The position numbers and the translations under genes were made by a program. This document shows positions 60,993 through 64,000 of a stretch of DNA of 64,000 bases, piece after piece (the stretch's first letter is position 1; every line of letters begins with the position of its first letter). The notes beneath the pieces were generated by a model. It was not told where the DNA came from. It made no database searches and saw nothing but the letters and a program-made list of their open reading frames with translations. The stretch comes from Geomicrobium sediminis (GTDB taxonomy: Bacteria > Bacillota > Bacilli > Bacillales > Marinococcaceae): contig NZ_JAFBEC010000004.1 of the NCBI RefSeq assembly GCF_016908595.1, positions 241,588 through 305,587 of the forward strand. The letters are read 5' to 3'.

Positions 60993-61103
60993 GTTACATT
61001 AGGATTTAACTGTAAACGTTCCAAATGCCTGATCATAACAACGGTTCTCTTTGTTCTTCATAGATCTATTCTAATGTAACAAAATAGATATTGTGTTACA
61101 TTA
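60993..61103. repeat. Three GTTACATTA motifs upstream of the recombinase
   Basis: GTTACATTA at 60993-61001 and 61095-61103, and its complement TAATGTAAC at 61072-61080. The last two form a perfect 9-bp inverted repeat with a 14-bp spacer. They lie just upstream of the recombinase gene and could bind it or a regulator. Confidence 0.6.
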
Positions 61104-61112
61104 ATACGCACC

Positions 61113-61147
61113 AAAAAAACACACATAGAACATTGCTATGTGTGTTT
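61113..61147 (-). terminator. Terminator of the permease gene
   Basis: AAACACACATAG and CTATGTGTGTTT with a seven-base loop; on the minus strand TTTTTTT follows. Confidence 0.92.
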
Positions 61148-61151
61148 AAAT

Positions 61152-62483
61152 TTAAGGAATGAGGATCAATAACCCTACAGCAATGACTGCAAACAGCAAC
61201 GCAAATGGTAAATTCGTAAGCATAATTCGGTATGGATTTTGGTTCGTATGGCGGGCGGTCATCGTCACGACAATTCCATAAGGAGACATCGTAAACGTTG
61301 CTAATGCACTCACGATATACATAACGGTAAGTTCGATTGGCATGCCTGGTTGTAAGATCGGTGACACGATTTCATGAACTAAAACCATTGATGCAATCGG
61401 GTGAATTCCGATTAGTGCTAAGGAATAAAAACTTAATGGGATTAACAACAGTAAGACGTACGGATGCTCTTCAAATGCCCGTAAAGGTTCTTGTACGATT
61501 GTTAGTAATTCGGTTTGATTTAAAATACCTGTAAACCAACCGAGTGACATAAATAGTACAAGGAACGGATGAATCCCCGTTTTCAGTTGTTTCCCTAACG
61601 CACTTTGTCCGTTTGCTATAAAGGGTTTTGCTTTGCCAAAGAGTAACGTCCAAGTAAACGAAAACAATGGAATAAGTAAGATTACCGTTAGCAAAAATGA
61701 AAGTTGTAACCACTCTCCGATTAATGTAACGAGAAGTAAAAAGACGACAACAGCCGTTATGAGTGAACCTTTTGACCTTCCATTTTCACTCGTGTACGTA
61801 TTAATTTGATTAAGACTTGTCCCTTTTAATACGCGAGGTCGGATCAGTTCAATGATTGTCATCGTAACGGACAATAACAATAAATAAGGTAGCAATGAGA
61901 AATAGCTCTCCCCTGTTAACCCGATCGCGGTTACGACCATAATTTCCATAGGCATCCAAACGAGGGCTAACGCGTAAGCACGAAGTGTTGATTTGCTAAT
62001 GATGCTATTTCGTGTCTTTTTTGGCAGTTCAGAAAGATGGTCATTTAACGTGTTTTGTAACAAAGGTAAAATTGAGAAATTCATAAATGGGACAAACCCA
62101 TAAGTCGTTAACAAAGCGCGGTTTTCAACGTTTCGAGTATGGGTTGCACGTGTAAAAAGCCAAGCGTTCACGTTTCGGTCATAATAGAGGGTTTCAATTG
62201 CCGCTTGCATGAGCGGTACGATCGCTACAAATACAACAAGCGTCAAATTACTTGAAAACAATTGCGGTAATTCATTGATAGAAATCGTACTAAACGGTAA
62301 TAACAACGCTCCTCCAAGTAAAAAAGCAAGCCCCATTCCTTTAAAGAGTCGATTACTCTGATAAAATGAATAAACAAGCATCGGTAGACTTAGAATTCCA
62401 CATAGCGATAATAAGAGAGTCGATTCTAACGCCAATCCGATAAAGACCATACTCAGGATAATTGCATAATACAAGCGTTGCAA
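61152..62483 (-). CDS. Putative ion-transporter-superfamily permease
   Basis: 443 aa with about twelve hydrophobic helices. The two halves look similar in layout, and segments such as ALIGIHPIASMVLVHEIVSP and ATFTMSPYGIVVTMTARHTN near the C-terminus resemble re-entrant loops of the ion-transporter (DASS/CitMHS/ArsB) superfamily. No substrate can be assigned. Monocistronic with its own terminator. Confidence 0.65.
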   Translation of the reverse strand: MQRLYYAIILSMVFIGLALESTLLLSLCGILSLPMLVYSFYQSNRLFKGMGLAFLLGGALLLPFSTISINELPQLFSSNLTLVVFVAIVPLMQAAIETLYYDRNVNAWLFTRATHTRNVENRALLTTYGFVPFMNFSILPLLQNTLNDHLSELPKKTRNSIISKSTLRAYALALVWMPMEIMVVTAIGLTGESYFSLLPYLLLLSVTMTIIELIRPRVLKGTSLNQINTYTSENGRSKGSLITAVVVFLLLVTLIGEWLQLSFLLTVILLIPLFSFTWTLLFGKAKPFIANGQSALGKQLKTGIHPFLVLFMSLGWFTGILNQTELLTIVQEPLRAFEEHPYVLLLLIPLSFYSLALIGIHPIASMVLVHEIVSPILQPGMPIELTVMYIVSALATFTMSPYGIVVTMTARHTNQNPYRIMLTNLPFALLFAVIAVGLLILIP

Positions 62484-62581
62484 ACTTCTCCCTCCAATGA
62501 TAGTTAGATAACTTTGATGACGGTTTATTTTACCATAACTTTATATAAGCAACCCAAAGAACTTCAAAAGGAGATGTCTTT

Positions 62582-63061
62582 ATGATCACTAAACAAGATT
62601 ATACGTATTTAGAACGGTGTGTGGAACTCACAGCGATCGCATTAGAAGAAGGAAACGAACCCTTTGGTTCACTACTCGTATCGGAAAATGGTGACATTTT
62701 GTTTGAAGATTATAATAAAATTTCAAGTGGCGATCCGACAAAACATCCTGAATTTGCGATCGCTCAATTTGCCTCGATTCATTTAAGTGAATTAGAACGT
62801 CATCACGCAACGGTGTACACCTCTGGAGAGCACTGTCCAATGTGTGCTTCCGCACACGGTCTTGCTGGGTTAGGTCGAATCGTCTATGCAAGCTCTAGTG
62901 TACAGCTAAGAGAATGGCGAAAAGAATGGGGACAAAAATCAAGTAACTTGAAGCCATTAGCTATTCAAGACGTGTTAGTCAAAGCAAATGTTGATGGTCC
63001 TGTACTCGAGCTAAGCGAGCAAATAAAATCGCTTCATTTAAAACGACGTTCACGTGAGTAA
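62582..63061 (+). CDS. Nucleoside/guanine deaminase family protein
   Basis: 159 aa cytidine-deaminase-like fold. Zinc ligands: His in the H-x-E motif HPEFA (catalytic Glu replaces the usual HAE spacing) and the Cys pair in SGEHCPMCASAH. The N-terminal EGNEPFGSLLVSENGDIL is shared with guanine and tRNA-adenosine deaminases. Which base it deaminates cannot be told. AAAGGAG precedes the ATG. Confidence 0.85.
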   Translation: MITKQDYTYLERCVELTAIALEEGNEPFGSLLVSENGDILFEDYNKISSGDPTKHPEFAIAQFASIHLSELERHHATVYTSGEHCPMCASAHGLAGLGRIVYASSSVQLREWRKEWGQKSSNLKPLAIQDVLVKANVDGPVLELSEQIKSLHLKRRSRE

Positions 63062-63131
63062 CGAATACGTTTGTCGTTACGTTATTACGGGTAATTAACG
63101 TCCATTACGTTTAGTTGAGGTGATGAACACG

Positions 63132-63869
63132 TTGACACGATTACAAAACAAAGTTGCACTCGTTACAGGTGGAACAAGTGGGATTGGCTTAGGGATCGTA
63201 AAGCAATTTAGTAAAGAAGGTGCAACCGTCATTGCAACCGATGTACAGCAAAAAACTCTTCATGATGAAGTCCCTCATGTACCATTCATGACGCTCGATG
63301 TGACCTCCGAAGAGGACTGGAAGCATGTCGTCTCTTCAGTAATTGAGAACTATAAAACGATCGATATACTCGTCAATAATGCTGGAATCCATGTTCCTGA
63401 TAAACTATTAGAAACGTCGCTGGATGATTATAAGCGCATGATGGACACGAACGCAACGAGCGTTTTCTTAGGAATGCGTGAGATCATTCCCCACATGCAA
63501 ACAAACGGCAAAGGTTCAATTGTAAATATAGCTAGTCTAGCTGCTTTGACTGGTAGTGGTGCTGCGAGTGGTAATGGTACCGCCTATAGTGCATCAAAAG
63601 GTGCTGTTCGTGCACTTTCGAACCATGCAGCAAATCACTTTGCTAAAGACAATATCCGTGTAAACACGATTTTCCCAGGACCAATTAAAACACCAATTAT
63701 GGGTAAGCGCCAAGAAACCATCCAAGAACGTAATCGCGACGTCGTTCCCCTGCCCCCACATTACGGCGAAGCGAGCGACATTGCATTTGGCGCTCTCTAT
63801 TTCGCCTCTGACGAATCTCGTTTTGTTACGGGTGATGAACTCGTCATTGATGGAGGATCTGTTCGTTAA
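63132..63869 (+). CDS. Short-chain dehydrogenase/reductase
   Basis: 245 aa classical SDR: VALVTGGTSGIGLGIV (NAD(P)-binding, residues about 8-23), LVNNAGIHVPD, catalytic Ser-Tyr-Lys in NIASLAALTGSG...TAYSASKGAV, and the C-terminal ESRFVTGDELVIDGG. The Asp after the second strand (ATDVQ) favours NAD. TTG 63132 is chosen, as GAGGTG lies nine bases upstream and the product then starts MTRLQNK as usual. Substrate unknown. Confidence 0.9.
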   Translation: MTRLQNKVALVTGGTSGIGLGIVKQFSKEGATVIATDVQQKTLHDEVPHVPFMTLDVTSEEDWKHVVSSVIENYKTIDILVNNAGIHVPDKLLETSLDDYKRMMDTNATSVFLGMREIIPHMQTNGKGSIVNIASLAALTGSGAASGNGTAYSASKGAVRALSNHAANHFAKDNIRVNTIFPGPIKTPIMGKRQETIQERNRDVVPLPPHYGEASDIAFGALYFASDESRFVTGDELVIDGGSVR

Positions 63870-63880
63870 CTCAAGAAAAA

Positions 63881-63904
63881 GTACAATGCTAAATGGCATT
63901 GTAC
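63881..63904. repeat. Hairpin after the SDR gene
   Basis: GTACAATGC-N6-GCATTGTAC, a perfect 9-bp stem without a T-run on the plus strand. Confidence 0.7.
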
Positions 63905-63914
63905 TCAGATTGTC

Positions 63915-63949
63915 GAGAAAGCCTTGGTTCTGTGAACCAAGGCTTTCTC
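63915..63949. terminator. Strong hairpin terminator after the SDR gene
   Basis: GAGAAAGCCTTGGTTC-TGT-GAACCAAGGCTTTCTC is a perfect 16-bp stem with a three-base loop; it can serve both directions. Confidence 0.85.
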
Positions 63950-64000
63950 TTATGGTCTTTGAATTGGTTCCAATGACGATTTTTTTGGTGAAAAGTATAA

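Noticed and set aside
1..64000. Prophage, insertion sequence, CRISPR array, tRNA or rRNA
   Set aside because: Apart from the lone recombinase at 60.2 kb, no transposase, phage structural gene, regular repeat-spacer array or RNA gene signature was seen on either strand.

Overview
The window reads as the chromosome of an endospore-forming Bacillaceae (Bacillota). Evidence: Shine-Dalgarno sites of the AGGAGG type, frequent GTG/TTG starts, a tripartite germinant-receptor operon with a sigma-G-like promoter, a KatX-type spore catalase, a CheV chemotaxis protein, and Bacillus-type accessory genes (yndJ/yndG/yndH, yitT, patA, mtnE). A BCCT osmolyte transporter, an NhaC antiporter and very acidic lipoprotein linkers suggest a salt- or alkali-tolerant species; that is inference. 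No rRNA, tRNA, insertion sequence or CRISPR array was seen.

Layout. 1-3.8 kb: the end of cheV, two small ORFs, a HAD phosphatase/flavin reductase pair and a YitT protein. 3.9-9.2 kb: a germination operon in the unusual order A-C-D-B-B. 9.2-12.2 kb: an alkyltransferase-like protein, a spore catalase, and an Lnu(B)-like lincosamide nucleotidyltransferase with a probable leader peptide. 12.3-24.4 kb: BCCT transporter, PatA aminotransferase, AAG glycosylase, SufT-like protein, two PepF-type peptidases with an ATP-grasp enzyme and a ketopantoate reductase, then the mtnE-mtnU methionine-salvage pair. 24.38-24.65 kb: a strong sigma-A promoter and a terminator enclose about 265 nt of highly structured, non-coding, unrecognised RNA. 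24.7-28.6 kb: RmlC-like epimerase, YeiH/LysR pair, small haem-copper-oxidase-like protein, PurU. 28.7-33.9 kb: ferric-siderophore uptake with two Fur-box promoters and a ferredoxin-NADP-type reductase carrying a cysteine quartet. 34-39.5 kb: NhaC and DUF421 separated by three copies of a 16-bp repeat, an AT-rich gap, a small membrane protein and an amino-acid ABC transporter. 39.6-45 kb: a yndH-like gene remnant, a YfcC permease, and a phosphoglycerate-mutase-like protein with yndH/yndG/yndJ.

45.1-53 kb is a complete malonate decarboxylase island: a GntR regulator, a fused beta-gamma subunit, the acyl-carrier subunit, both prosthetic-group enzymes, the transferase, the malonyl transacylase and the MadLM transporter. 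A divergent control region carries a 20-bp palindrome and a consensus catabolite-repression (cre) site. Together these genes would import malonate, load it on an ACP bearing the special CoA-like group, and decarboxylate it to acetyl-ACP.

53-64 kb is more accessory: a tandem-domain HxlR regulator beside an ene-reductase, a pair of unrecognised paralogues (55.3-56.9 kb), a TetR-controlled membrane protein plus multicopper oxidase, a lone tyrosine recombinase whose stop codon lies in a large inverted repeat, a permease, a nucleoside deaminase and an SDR oxidoreductase. Starts were moved from the longest possible ORF wherever a Shine-Dalgarno site decided the matter; these cases are noted.
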